Source of the DNA: Theristus sp. LFF4_11
Taxonomy: Eukaryota > Nematoda > Chromadorea > Monhysterida > Xyalidae
Direction: 5' to 3'
DNA: 64,000 nucleotides
Assembly (NCBI GenBank): GCA_030248135.1
Contig: JASANC010002762.1
Span: 1 to 64,000, forward strand
Shown: positions 51,107-61,301 of the stretch, piece after piece
Position numbering within the stretch: the first letter of the stretch is position 1
How the letters are laid out: every line of letters starts with the position of its first letter
Notes under the pieces: model-generated
The model's database searches: none
What the model was told of the DNA's origin: nothing
What the model saw: the letters and a program-made list of their open reading frames with translations, nothing else
Program-made: the position numbers and the translations under genes

Positions 51107-54100
51107 CACTCCCGCTGCTCAAACAACTGTTTTTTTTTTTTTCTTTTCCTTTCCCCCACAATTTTTTTTGTTGTTTTTTTTTTATTTTTGTTTTGATGAT
51201 TGATGATGATAAGTGCAAGCCAAACGTTGGGCGCCAGAAAGGGTTAGGTGGTTATGATGTTTATTGGGTTTGCTGATTATGTTGGAGTGATCACAACAAG
51301 AATAAGAATAAACTGCCCCCTGATCACAGATAATCACAGGTTATATAGCCATTATAATTGTATATAATTACACCATACACGTTATTCCCAACTTTAACAA
51401 CCCTACTCACTGGTCAGTTTTATAAAAGTGAGAAGTATCTGAAAAAAGACGAGTTTTACTCAAGGTCCAGAGTGTTCCAGTGTTCCAAAAGTTGTCGGAA
51501 AATAATCGAGATATAAACTTTCCAGACAGGGGTGTTTTTGTGGGCTTACCTTTTCTACACGCATCCATCCATCTAATTTATGAACAAAATGGTGTCAACA
51601 TGCTGTTGCAGTTGCATGTTCGACTTCGCCACCCACCCATTACGGTTGGATTGAAAAGCTTCGGTTCGGTTTTCATTGCAGGGTATTTTCCTGCATCGTC
51701 GTGTTGTCGAGTTCATCTTCACGGCATGCACTCAGCTGCGATTGCCCGCAGAAGTTCGATTCAAGGCAGCCGTGATATTTGATGAGTCGGTGGTGTGGTG
51801 CATGGTTCTTTCTTTGAAACAGAAAATGAATGCCGATGGTGGTTTAGCAGAGCGGAGCTGTGTTATTTTTGTTTCGTTTTCAACGTTAGTTCCTCCGACG
51901 ATTTAGTTGAACTGGACCAGAAATTGTTTGGTTAAGGACCTGAACCTGACCTCTGCTGACACATTACAGGGCTCATCTCAACACTTCTCAACGGTAGTCC
52001 AAGTCGAAAGCTGCTCAGTCCAACTCAACACAAAAGTATCGCAGCATGAAAAGTGACAGCCATCACAAATGCTGATCACACGTTTCATTTTGCTCGTTTT
52101 TTGCAAAAGTGCCCGTCGACTTTCCAATCAACCACCGTTTTTTTGGATCGAAATCGGTACGAAAGATGGAGAGAGAGAGACAAAACCAGCCTTTCACTTG
52201 CGTGCAGATTCATGTGCGCGCACGTGCAGCACGTGCACGGCGTCTCGCGCGCGTCGAAACGCGACTGGACGGCCGTCGAGGCGCGTATCAGCAGCCAGCT
52301 GGCGTTGCGCGCGCTCACGTGCGTTCAGATCGCCAGTAAACTGCACGCGTGCTATTCGGTCGGTCATGCAACCGGTGGTGGCGAGGGGAGGCGCTTGGGC
52401 TTTTCAGAGAGCTGCTGTGGTTTGGACGGTTTTGCTTGAGAAACAATCATGAACTTGCGTTTCTGAACATTTTTTTGTGCATTTGAATTTAAACGGGGTG
52501 TGTCAATCTTACCGCATGGACTGTCGTGTGCTGTGAAAATACTGAGTTGTGTTTGTTTAGACTCCAATTATAAAAACTCTGTTTTCAGTTTCTGCCGATC
52601 ACATTCATTGGTGGCTACTTGCGCAATTTAGGCCAGGTATCAGTTAAAAAACGCAGAATCTTTTGTGCCCATTGCGGTTCAATTCATCGTTAGCGCGACG
52701 TCTCTGATTGTCAAGAAAGATTGTGCCGAAAGCTTCACTTTTTATTTTTTTTGCGTTCACTTTCCGCAACGATTACAAGGGCTGGTAGCAAAGCAAGATT
52801 GTGTTCTGAACCAAATTCGATCGAAATCGACCAAATTTTCTCCAGTCTTCTTACTCGTGACAGTTTTGCATTCTTGACTGACTGCATCCAAAGTTCAGGT
52901 GTATCCGGAGAAACAAACCAAAGTAGAACCACCTAAGGATTTTTTCCACGTCAAGCACGAAAGTGATTTCTTTTCTTTGCATGCATTGAGTCGCAGAACT
53001 AGCGAAAAAAAATACTGGCCAGGTTTACACGAGCGAACAGCTGAATCAGTCGGAGCTTCGTGTGCTCGACACGTTGGACTATCGGTTGAACGTGCTGACG
53101 CCACTCGACTACATTGAAATGCTTTTGAAAATTGTTGGTCAGTTCTGCGAAAAAAATTGCTACACCCAGGGCCCAGTGCCAACGTATTGTATTTTCAAAA
53201 TTGTTGCGGTGCACCAAAGTCAATCGCAAACAGCAGCGCATTCAGAGGCACCATGGTAGGCTGCGCTCGCTAGCTCGCAGTCGAATTGTTGTGCACTCTG
53301 GCGTTTGAATCTGGCGCGCTGATTGGCTGCATTGCGTTTATTGGACCAAATGACTGAGCAGCAGGTAACAATCAGCTGATGTTGCCTGTGATGTTCAATT
53401 CGATTAATAACGTGTTCAACTGCTTGGTTCGATCTATAAAAATGTCAATTCACTGGTGGGGTGGGTCGCCGGTCGGGTGTGCTCCGGGGCAATTCTTATG
53501 GGGGAATTAAAGGCTGCCCTTCTCTGGAGAGAGCCCTGGCTCAGGGCACGTTCATATTCCAGACTCAAATCATCTGAGTGCGTGTGCGGTACCTTCGGTT
53601 TTTACAAACCGAGGGGGGCTGCACTGTCAAGAAACTAACAGATGTTTGTTGTGCACCGGTTTTTCATTCACCCCCAGAAATGTATCGTCCGCACACGAAC
53701 GCGTCCGATTACTGGCAGTGGTCGGTGCAGCTGCTCGATCACGCGTTCATGAATGCGGATCGCATTTACCGTCGACTACTCCTAACGGCTGCCAATTGTG
53801 ACGAGATCAACATCACAAGGTGAGAACAGCCGAGCCGCAACAAAAATATTCAACGGTTGTTGTTGTTGTTGTTGGGATCTTTAGGCGATGTTTTTAGCCA
53901 GGGCTAACCCAGAGAAGCGTACAGAACGCCATTGAGTAGGGCGCCCATCGAGTTTTCTGTCATTTAGTGCCTATACACCGCTCGGCGGGGCTCGATCCCC
54001 CGAGCGCACAGACTGCAGTCTAACGCACTACCACCAGGCCACGAGCGGTGACACGGTCTTGTGAAACCGACCCCCAGTTTGCCATTTACGTTTTTTTCAC

Positions 54101-54636
54101 ATGGTTTCTTGAATTTTGATTGTGAAACAGCACTTTCATAGAGCGTTCGCGTGTGCAGGCATCGACTGTGCCAGGTGCAGGCCGACTACGTGCTCTTGTC
54201 GTGTGGTGTGCTGACGGCGGCGTGCTGCTGCGTCGAGTCGTTGGTGCCGCATGCGGACAAGGCAAGTGGGCCGTCTGAACGTAGCTGCGTGCTGGTTGGT
54301 GTTTGCTGTGCGTGACGTTTCACGGACAACCGTCTGTCAGTAAGCAGGACACCGTGAGCGAATTCGCGATGAATCATTCAGACTGGATTTGCACCCAACT
54401 GCACAACTGTTTCTCTGGGGTCTGATTTTTCAGGAAACTCCTGGTCGTGAAACTTCACCTTTCCAGACACTATCTGCACTGAACGGCTGTTTGAACGAAC
54501 GTTTCCTGTGGTCAGCCGCTTTTCTTAATCGGTTTTTTTGCAGCTTTCGGAGTTGTTGGCCGCCATCACGAAGTTGCCGGTTGCGGACATTGTTGACATG
54601 TGCACCACGCTGTTGCACGACATCTTGGAGATTTAG
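48634..54636 (+). CDS. CNTD1: CNTD1/COSA-1-like meiotic crossover cyclin
   Basis: Cyclin-fold protein of the CNTD1/COSA-1 family, which in mouse and C. elegans matures class I crossovers at meiosis. Exons: 48634-48801, 51682-51785, 52208-52358, 52589-52636, 53023-53137, 53678-53819, 54159-54261, 54544-54636; 307 aa (human about 330), phases close. Collinear with human CNTD1: TLQDWLFILSDANSERI for the N-terminal helix, RRVVEFIFTACTQL, then KRDWTAVEARISSQLALRAL and LTCVQIASKLHACYS (human LRLVSCVQLASKLSF). LRVLDTLDYRLNVLTPLDYI follows (human LDVLKSLNFRINLPTPLAYV), then EMLLKIVG. The seventh intron starts with GC (AAG|GCAAGT) instead of GT; the frame demands it. Intron 1 (2.9 kb) holds nested transposons. 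Confidence 0.92.
49428..50559 (-). mobile_element. 3' end of a LINE (non-LTR retrotransposon)
   Basis: On the minus strand the ORF at 50559-50287 has the pattern seen at the end of jockey/CR1-type reverse transcriptase ORFs: HLWNLLSDETVTSPTTASFR followed by RRL (compare WNsLPxxvvxAxSvxxFKrrL). About 830 bases of non-coding sequence follow, ending at a (TTGA)n simple repeat at 49452-49431, a typical 3' tail of such elements. The polymerase domain itself is absent: a 5'-truncated copy. It includes a long pyrimidine tract at 49870-49960. Confidence 0.6.
50705..51392 (-). mobile_element. Miniature LTR retrotransposon (TRIM)
   Basis: Two 157-bp direct repeats, 50705-50861 and 51236-51392, differ by a single base (GATTAC versus GATCAC). 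They are flanked by the 5-bp duplication TTTAA (50700-50704 and 51393-51397). Read on the minus strand, the 5' LTR is followed by TGGCGCCCAACGTTTGGC, a primer-binding-site-like sequence, and the 3' LTR is preceded by the purine tract TTGGGGAGAAG. The 374-bp interior has no gag/pol, so it depends on another element. It includes long G and C homopolymers (51020-51102). Confidence 0.85.
53279..53404. mobile_element. MITE family A, degenerate copy
   Basis: AGTCGAATTGTTG...GCTGATTGGCTGC at left and ACAATCAGCTGATGTTGCC...TTCAATTCGAT at right. In a CNTD1 intron. Confidence 0.6.
53855..54052 (-). mobile_element. tRNA-derived SINE, minus orientation
   Basis: Reverse complement carries CGTGGCCTGGTGGTAGTGCG (A box), GGATCGAGCCCC (B box), the body GGCACTAAATGACAG and GGGTTAGCCCTGGC, and an (AAC)n tail. 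Same family as 30582-30765. In the CNTD1 intron 53820-54158. Confidence 0.88.
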
Positions 54637-55597
54637 TGATTGTTGGGTGGTCTGAACGAGCACTGTGGACTTTTGCTGTTGATTCAAAAGTGTCTACTTT
54701 GATTTCTTACCTTTTTTGTGCATTCTTTCCATTTTGATTTCGATTGCACCGATCGTAGTCGTGCGACGATGTCGTGCGTTTGCGGCCATGCGTTGCGCCG
54801 CAATGTGGAGGTGATCCACGTCAAAGAGGATCACCTCACACGTGACACCACACGGTCGCACGGCTACCAACCGATTGCCCGGTGTGATTTCATGTTTTTT
54901 TCTGCTCATGTTCTTCTGTTGTGCCTTTTTTGTTGAATAGCTTTTCTGCTGAATTTGTTGCGGCTTGACTCTTGCCACGCTTTCATGGTTTTATTATAGA
55001 TATTATTTTTCTTTGTGTCCTCCACAACTTCACTTTGGTTTTGTGGTTTTCCTCCGCAAAGCCTTGCTCTACCCCACCTACATTTCTGCCCAACTGTTTG
55101 TGATTGTGTCGATGTGAACTGGCCGTGAGGCTTACAAACAAAATTGATTCTTGATTCTTGGTATTCTTGCAATTTTTTGAAATAAAATAAATTTTGAAAC
55201 CCGTTGTACTTCCCGCCAATTTGAGAACTTCGAAAAATCAATCGAGAAAGGCTCATATTTCTAAATACGTCACACAACACTGCTGATGTACTTTGTTTCA
55301 CGTGAAACTATGACCAGGCGTGGAATGTGGAGCTCAGCTAGATATTTATCAGCAGAGAAACGTTTTTCTGAAACTTGTATAATGCAAAATTTTTAGTTTG
55401 CGTTGATGATAAGCGGTGAAATCGGTGAAAAAAACGAAAATAACGTTGACACAACGAACAACAGCAATTTCTGGTGTGTGACGCGCCAAAAAAAAACAAG
55501 ACGGTTATATTTTAATCAAGAAAAGTAGTCATTGAATTTGTTACGGAGGAGAATACTGCATGAAATTTTGCGGAAACATCGAAAGAAATCAACGAAA
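54637..55597. other. CNTD1-P450 intergenic region with short ORF and hairpin
   Basis: An ORF at 54769-54936 (56 codons, starts MSCVCGHALRR) has G/C-rich third codon positions in its first 44 codons, but no splice partners or known family. A perfect 10-bp inverted repeat lies inside it (54808-54837). AATAAA at 55182 could end the CNTD1 transcript. The rest looks non-coding. Confidence 0.35.
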
Positions 55598-58352
55598 ATG
55601 GCTTTCTTTCTGAGTGTGCTTCTTGTTGGGCTTGCGACGCTGTTGGTTGGGGCACTTGTGAAATACTACGGCACACTGTGGCTGTACTACCCACCCGGCC
55701 CCATTCCTCTGCCGATCATTGGCAACTTCCATCAGGTTCGTTGCAAAACGAATTGTCTGTCACCCAGCTATGCATGAGTCATTTTTCAAAACTTTCAAAA
55801 CGTTTTCATAGCAAAAAGCAATTTATTTGAATGATTCAGATGAACTTCAACGATTTGATTGGCTCGTTGGCAGCATTCGCGCAGCAGTACGGTCCCGTGT
55901 TCACGCTGCATTTCCCGCAACGAATGGTGGTCATCACCGACTATGACGTCATGCGCGATGCACTCGTGAAAAACGGTGCGACAGTCAGAGTTTGAATATT
56001 GATTGGGTCTCGACACGATTTAGTATACGCTCCTGATCGTCAGGGAATGTTGATCCGTGGTGTCGGCCAGTTTTGATATTCAACGATATGTACAGTGCAT
56101 GCATGAATATTTTGAGTCACTGCAAGCCGTTGCTACCAATTTTGCTATTAAAGCCACACAATTTGACTGCACGTTGCGCCCAACATTGAGTTGCACGATA
56201 TATTGTGAGACGGCCACGTCGAACGTCGTGTGTTGCAGCAGCAATAGTTTTACCAATGATCGTGGCGCATCATCTCAGTTTCGCAAGCGCACAGGTGACG
56301 CGTTCGTGAATCGGCCGCAGACGCCGCTGGTAGGTGCCGTGAACGGCGGCTTCCACGGGATCGCAGTGGCGTGCGGTGCACGGTGGCGGGAGCAACGACG
56401 ATTCGCGCTGCACACGCTGCGCGACTTCGGACTCGGACGCGCCGAGCTCGAGCCGAGAATCTTCGAGTGCTGCGAGCAGCTGCTGCGAGAGCTCGAGGTG
56501 AAGCACGCGCACGGTTGGGCTCGTTTCGCTCGTTCAGTGTGATTGACGCAACACACAAAAAGCGCTGAACTTGGCGCAGCCCATTGCACCACCTTTTTTA
56601 GCTGGTCACTTTTCAGCCCCATGAGTAAACCTAGCAAATAGATGGCCTAGTTTTTTTTATTGTTGTTGCTGCGTTTTGAATATTTGGACTCGAGCTGTCG
56701 TCCTGGCAAAAACAATTCACCAACATCAATGGTTCTGTGGTATTTTTATCCAATTGCCTGTGGTATTTGCACCTGGGTGTAGAATGTTGCAATAACGAAA
56801 ACTCAATTGCGCCCTCGCAGACAGCCAGCAGCACGTGCGCCGCCTACAATCCGGTCGAGGCGTTGGAGCTGACGACGGCCAACGTCATCAACACCCTGTT
56901 GGTCGGCAAGACGTTCGTCGGCGACGTCGACAAGTTCCGCGAGCTGAAGCAACGCCTGGACGAGATGTTCGAGGGCATCGTACGCCCGGCCACTCGACTG
57001 GTGATCGCGTTGCCGTTGCTGCGCTTTGTGCCGCTGTTCGGCCACTTCGGCATCGAGCAACAGCAGCGCAGCACCGAGCGCTTCCTCGAGTACTTCCGTG
57101 ACGACGTCGACGAGAAGATGCGGTTGCTGGCGGCCGGCGCAGAGCCGACCGACTACGTTGGCGTCTTCTTGAGACAGTGGGCCATAGAGGACGCGAAAGG
57201 CAGCTCGCATTACTTCAGGTGGCGCTCGAGCTCAGCTTTTTTATAAGTATGAATTTTTTTTGGATTCTGCGACTGAATGCGTGTGCAGACGTAGAAAGGA
57301 AACCAGATTCAGTCTTTCTGCGGCAGTTCGAAATAGCCTAAGTGACCCGGCCATATTTAGGAGACTTGGATATGATCACTGGACCAATTTTGCATTCCCG
57401 CGTCCTCCACGAAACTGTTTATCTGTCTATGCGCGCATTGAGTCTCGGGACCAAAATGAAAGATCATAGCTCCACTGATAACGTGAAAAACACCGAAATG
57501 GTGAACTGTTTGAAAAGGCTTTCGATCTCGTCTGAACAGTAGTGGATTGAGCAAGGTTTGGTCGGCTTATCACGGATCAAAACAGACTGTTCGACAATTT
57601 GTTCGATTGTTACCGATGCCTGTGCCTGTTTCCAACAACAGACCACCCCACTGCACCGCATCTTTTTCTGCAGCATGTCGCAGTTGTTGCACTCGCTGAT
57701 GGACCTCTGGATGGCCGGCATGGAGACGACGGTGACGACGCTTCGGTGGTCGTTGCTGATCCTCGTGCAGCACCGCCACATCCAGCAGCGCATCCGCGAC
57801 GAGATTCACGCCACCATCGGCAGCGAACGTTTCGCGACGATGGCCGACCAGAAGTCGCTGCCGTACACGGTCGCAGCGATCAGCGAACTCCAGCGTGCCT
57901 CCAACATCGGCTCGATCAATCTGTTCCGCGAGACGACACGCGACGTCGCCGTCGGCCGCTATCGACTGCCGCGCGGCACCGTGGTGCTGCCGCAGACGCC
58001 GAACGTGTTCTGGGACGAGAAGTGGTTCCCGGAGGCGCGTCGATTCGAGCCGTCGCGATATCTGACGGACGGAGCCGAGGAGAAACTGCCGAGTGCGTTC
58101 TTTGGCATGGGCAAACGCGAGTGCCCCGGCAAGAGTCTGGCGCGCGCCGAGCTGTTCCTGATACTGACGACGGTGCTGCAGCGATTCGAGCTCACTCCGG
58201 AGCCGGGTCGTGCGTTGCCGACCGACAAGGACGTCTGCAATGGACTGACGCGAAAGCCCGGCCACTACAGGGTGATGGTGAAGAGGGTGACTGCGAGCGG
58301 CGAGCAACGGTTGGTGACGCTGAAAAACGGCGTGAAACGGGTGCATGCGTGA
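55598..58352 (+). CDS. Cytochrome P450, CYP2-like microsomal monooxygenase
   Basis: Haem-thiolate monooxygenase anchored in the ER membrane; the substrate cannot be told. Exons: 55598-55735, 55840-55975, 56295-56497, 56821-57218, 57674-58352; 517 aa, phases close and the usual full length. N-terminal membrane anchor MAFFLSVLLVGLATLLVGAL, then the Pro-rich hinge PPGPIPLPIIGN. C-helix WREQRRFALHTLRDFG. I-helix AGMETT (residues about 306-311, proton-relay Thr). K-helix ExxR as ELQR (about 363). The PERF-type motif is FEPSRY. Haem loop FFGMGKRECPG with the axial Cys near 442. All essential residues are present, so it should be active. Wording is closest to CYP2-clan enzymes. A repeat of family C lies in the last intron. 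Confidence 0.95.
57264..57466. repeat. Interspersed repeat family C, copy 3
   Basis: TTCTGCGACTGAATGC, GAAAGGAAACCAGATTCAG, CCATATTTAGGAGACTTGG, ATTCCCGCGTCC and TATGCGCGCATTGAGTCTC occur in the same order as at 39390 and 45181. In the last P450 intron. Confidence 0.85.
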
Positions 58353-58899
58353 TGTTCTTTTTAGGCTTTTCCTGTTTCAGGACTGACAGTTTGTGTGGAA
58401 GGTGCTTATGCTAGTATATTGTCGTTGTTGTTCTTTTTTATTTGTATCTTTTTTCTTCTATGTATATTCCAGTCTTTTGTTTTCTGTGGTAAGGTGACAA
58501 TATTACATTATTTATTGTCTTGAATTCCGATTACTTACAAGTACATGTACGTTTGATTGTTTCGTTTATTTTTATGAACAGCCAATCTATTCGGCAGCAT
58601 TTTTTGGTCACACATGAAAATCGCTTCAGTATAGCTTGCTACAACAGAAATAATAAGGAGGAAAAAAGGAAGAAGGTTTGGCAAGAAAAACCCCTCGAAA
58701 TGGACAGCGGAAGGCAGTTCGAAGGAAAATAAGCATCGAAATCGGGCGGTCACATAAAAAAGCCACAGGACAGCAGCAAAAACATAGACAAGTTCTCTTC
58801 ATCCACCACATTCACCACAAAAAGCGTTTCCAAACGATAGCGTTTCAGAACAGTGAACTCAGTTCGCTTAGCTAGAGATTCAGTCACTCTCAAAAACGT

Positions 58900-59505
58900 T
58901 CAATTATATCCATACGCCCAATACGGCGAGTATGGCGACGACACATTCGCGTAGAGCGTATGAAACACGGGCCGTTGAAAGTGCTTGTACAAGAGTTCAC
59001 GGGACATCTCGCCCCGTCGGAACGACTGCACCGCACGGTCCACCTCGGACGTCGGCCGCGACCAGATCTTTCGACCGTACCACAGCGGGTTACTGTAGTT
59101 CATGTCGACGTAGCGGCCCCAGTGGGTGGGGTCGTAGTCGAAACGGGTACGCATCGGTTGATTCGGCCGTTGCATACGCGCGTGCGGGTACAACGGCGGC
59201 ACGACGAACACGTTGCTGCCGTAGCGGGCGAGTTGCGGGCTCGTGTACGAGCGCATCACGCCCGGCTCCACAAACAGCGGTCGACTCTCGGCCCAGCTGG
59301 TGTACGTCTGGAACAGCGGCCGCGTCGGCGTGTATGGCCAGCAGCTGCGTTTGCTCAGTTCAACGGCCCGTTCCGTCTGCCAGTACGCTGATTGGCTGGC
59401 CGTGTTGCGGTCGGCTGCCGCCAGCATCTCGCGCCACGCACGACGCTTGTATTGAAGCGCTGGCGAGCTGCGCAACAAAGTGCACCGGTTTGTATGTACA
59501 TACAT
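58900..59505 (-). CDS. Tyr/Pro/Arg-rich protein B, possible myofilin-type
   Basis: Single open frame of 201 residues on the minus strand, starting MYVHTNRCTLLRSSPALQYK; an AG lies just before the ATG, so upstream exons are possible. Rich in Tyr, Pro, Arg and Trp. The C-terminal third, YDPTHWGRYVDMNYSNPLWY then GRKIWSRPTSEVDRAVQSFR and RGEMSRELLYKHF, matches protein A next door residue by residue in pattern (PLWFGQRPW, EVGRATEMFERGHISLEQLE). The tail is SSPYSPYWAYGYN. Such composition and a YG/FGxxPW core recall arthropod myofilin, a thick-filament protein of muscle. That is recollection of the family, not proof. Convergent with the P450. TTTATT at about 58565 could be its poly(A) signal on this strand. 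Confidence 0.6.
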   Translation of the reverse strand: MYVHTNRCTLLRSSPALQYKRRAWREMLAAADRNTASQSAYWQTERAVELSKRSCWPYTPTRPLFQTYTSWAESRPLFVEPGVMRSYTSPQLARYGSNVFVVPPLYPHARMQRPNQPMRTRFDYDPTHWGRYVDMNYSNPLWYGRKIWSRPTSEVDRAVQSFRRGEMSRELLYKHFQRPVFHTLYANVSSPYSPYWAYGYN

Positions 59506-59594
59506 CCTGACCTACTGGCGACTTTGTTTGCTGGTTTTTATGTGTGCTGTATACGGTTGAATCGAGCCGCGTCACACACGGTTGTAATGAAAAT

Positions 59595-61301
59595 TTAGTT
59601 TGGAATCAGCGCATTAACCGAAATTTTTTGGCTCGGTTTGTTTATTACAATACGGATCGATTTCAATGAAATACAACTGTACCGTCTCAAATTGCGGTAC
59701 AGACTGTGCGCGGTTGTGTCCAGGTAGTCCGTCAGACCAGCGTCGCTCATTCGGTGGCCGGTCGCGTCGCGATGCGTGCTGTCGAAATTGCTGTACCTGC
59801 AAAGAAACATGACGTCACACACCGCACCTGCACAGCTGCACGTCAGAGAACGTGTTCAGATCAAAAGACATCAAACCCCTGGGTTCAGCCCGCTCTTTTT
59901 TTCTGGATTAAGATTTATCATACGGTAATTCTCGTGCGATTCTTTTCTGAAACGCTCAGATTGCCTAAAAAGCGTTACGTGAACCTCAAACCCGCAGAAT
60001 AAATAAAATACTGTGGAAATACTGTAGAATCGCTAAAAGTCGCGTGAATTAGATGAATGCAAGTTTATCCGTGAAAAGTGTCGCCACATTTTCTCAGCGC
60101 GACCACACACGCACACATTGTTACTTTGGCAGTATCCAGTATTTCTCGAGTTGCTCGAGTGAAATGTGACCACGCTCGAACATTTCGGTGGCACGGCCGA
60201 CCTCGTCGTTCTCGTAGACCCACGGTCGCTGGCCGAACCAAAGCGGCCGCCGGTACTGCGGGTCCACGGTGTGCCGCCAGTAGCGGGGACTCTGCGTTTG
60301 CAGATGAGGTTGAGTCGCAATTGAACTGGAGATGTTGACTGAGAAAAGTCTGTCACAAAAATGCTATTTTATTTTATCGCTAATCTCATGTTGAATGGAA
60401 CACCACCATATATGGCCATGAAGAAGGCTTTTCAACGTGAAAAAGGCTCCTTGTATACGCACGCACGGGTTTCTGATCTGTGGCAGAAGATTCAGCAGTT
60501 TCAGCAGTTTCAGCAGATTCTGCTGGCTAACATACTGCGCATCAATAAAAACTGAGGGAAATATTGCCGCGAAACATATTGTCTGAATTTTTCTGTTCTG
60601 CGGCATGTCTTGCCCGCTGCCACGAACCAACGGGTCGTACAGGTACGTCCACGGGTCGACGGGCACCGGCATTTGTGCCCGCTTTATCGGCTGACTTGCT
60701 GCTAACGCGGGCGAGGTCGAATCGAGCACGAGCACGCTGTTGAAGTAGTACGGAATCGTACGGGCCTTCGGACGCACGGTCTCAGGCGTCACGCTGCGAC
60801 GGCGACGCTCTGAGGAAAAAGCAGCGAAAATGGTGGAACTCTCAATCCAATACACCGAGAAAACGATCGGTTAGGGGCAGAACAGTTTGAGAAAGTTTTA
60901 CAAACATCCTGAACATGCCAATTTACGTTTTCTTGATATGCGCACAGTTTTCTGCTCCCTCCTTACAAGACTTGCCCACCAGCTACAGCACGGATATTTG
61001 CAGCGGTGCGTTGACACTTTTTCTAATGGGCAACTTCTGACTATTTTTCCCCAAACACCAGACCAATCAGACCACAGCACACCAAATCCTCAATATCATT
61101 CCCATTCGCACCTGGATGAATCATCAGCTCCGCCTGCGCTGCCTCGATTTCCGACCGCAGATCGGCGAGCGTGTGGTAGGAGGGCGACCGTTTCGGTGGT
61201 CGCATGAACACGTAGTTCAGACGGGCACGTTCCCTACGGCGTCGTGTCGTGTTGTACATCGCGTCGGTCGAACGGGCATGGTGGATGTCGTGGTCGATCA
61301 T
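59595..61301 (-). CDS. Tyr/Pro/Arg-rich protein A, possible myofilin-type
   Basis: Exons in transcript order 61301-61112, 60809-60628, 60291-60125, 59796-59595 join in phase to 246 aa. The N-terminus is basic (TTRRRRERARLNYVFMRPPK), followed by a short amphipathic stretch (TLADLRSEIEAAQAELMIHP). Next comes the Pro/Tyr-rich middle (TIPYYFNSVLVLD; PVDPWTYLYDPL) and the domain shared with protein B (RYWRHTVDPQYRRPLWFGQR; RATEMFERGHISLEQLEKYW). If exon three does not use its GTAACA donor it would stop at once with ...WILPK, so two C-termini are possible. Same tentative family as protein B. No membrane segment. The intron at 60292-60627 holds a 9-bp TTTCAGCAG triplication. Confidence 0.6.

Larger units (their letters stand above)
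48968..51405. mobile_element. hAT-like element with nested insertions, CNTD1 intron 1
   Basis: Inverted ends TAGGGTTGTTAAA are flanked by the 8-bp duplication CTCACTGG (48960-48967 and 51406-51413). Near the left end GGGAGTCCGAAGAACCACAT is the reverse complement of the right-end region of the element at 26803-27542, so they are one family. Total 2438 bp, of which 688 bp plus a 5-bp duplication is a later LTR-type insertion (50705-51392) and over 1 kb looks LINE-derived. Confidence 0.8.

Noticed and set aside
52899..53117. ORF beginning VYPEKQ just after an AG, as a CNTD1 exon
   Set aside because: The cyclin homology and phase fit the exon starting at 53023 (VYTSEQL). This upstream frame has no family match and would shift the frame.
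53456..53638. Possible RNA gene or repeat around 53450-53640
   Set aside because: G-rich with some tRNA-like words but no A/B box pair, no clear fold and no second copy in the window.
57570..58414. Long ORFs of 258 and 271 codons overlapping the last P450 exon
   Set aside because: They result from the strong G/C third-position bias of the P450 exon; only the frame with ExxR and the haem Cys is conserved.
58932..59510. Plus-strand 192-codon ORF opposite gene B
   Set aside because: Ser/Arg/Thr-rich antisense shadow of the Tyr/Pro/Arg-rich minus-strand gene, which has a paralogue next door to support it.
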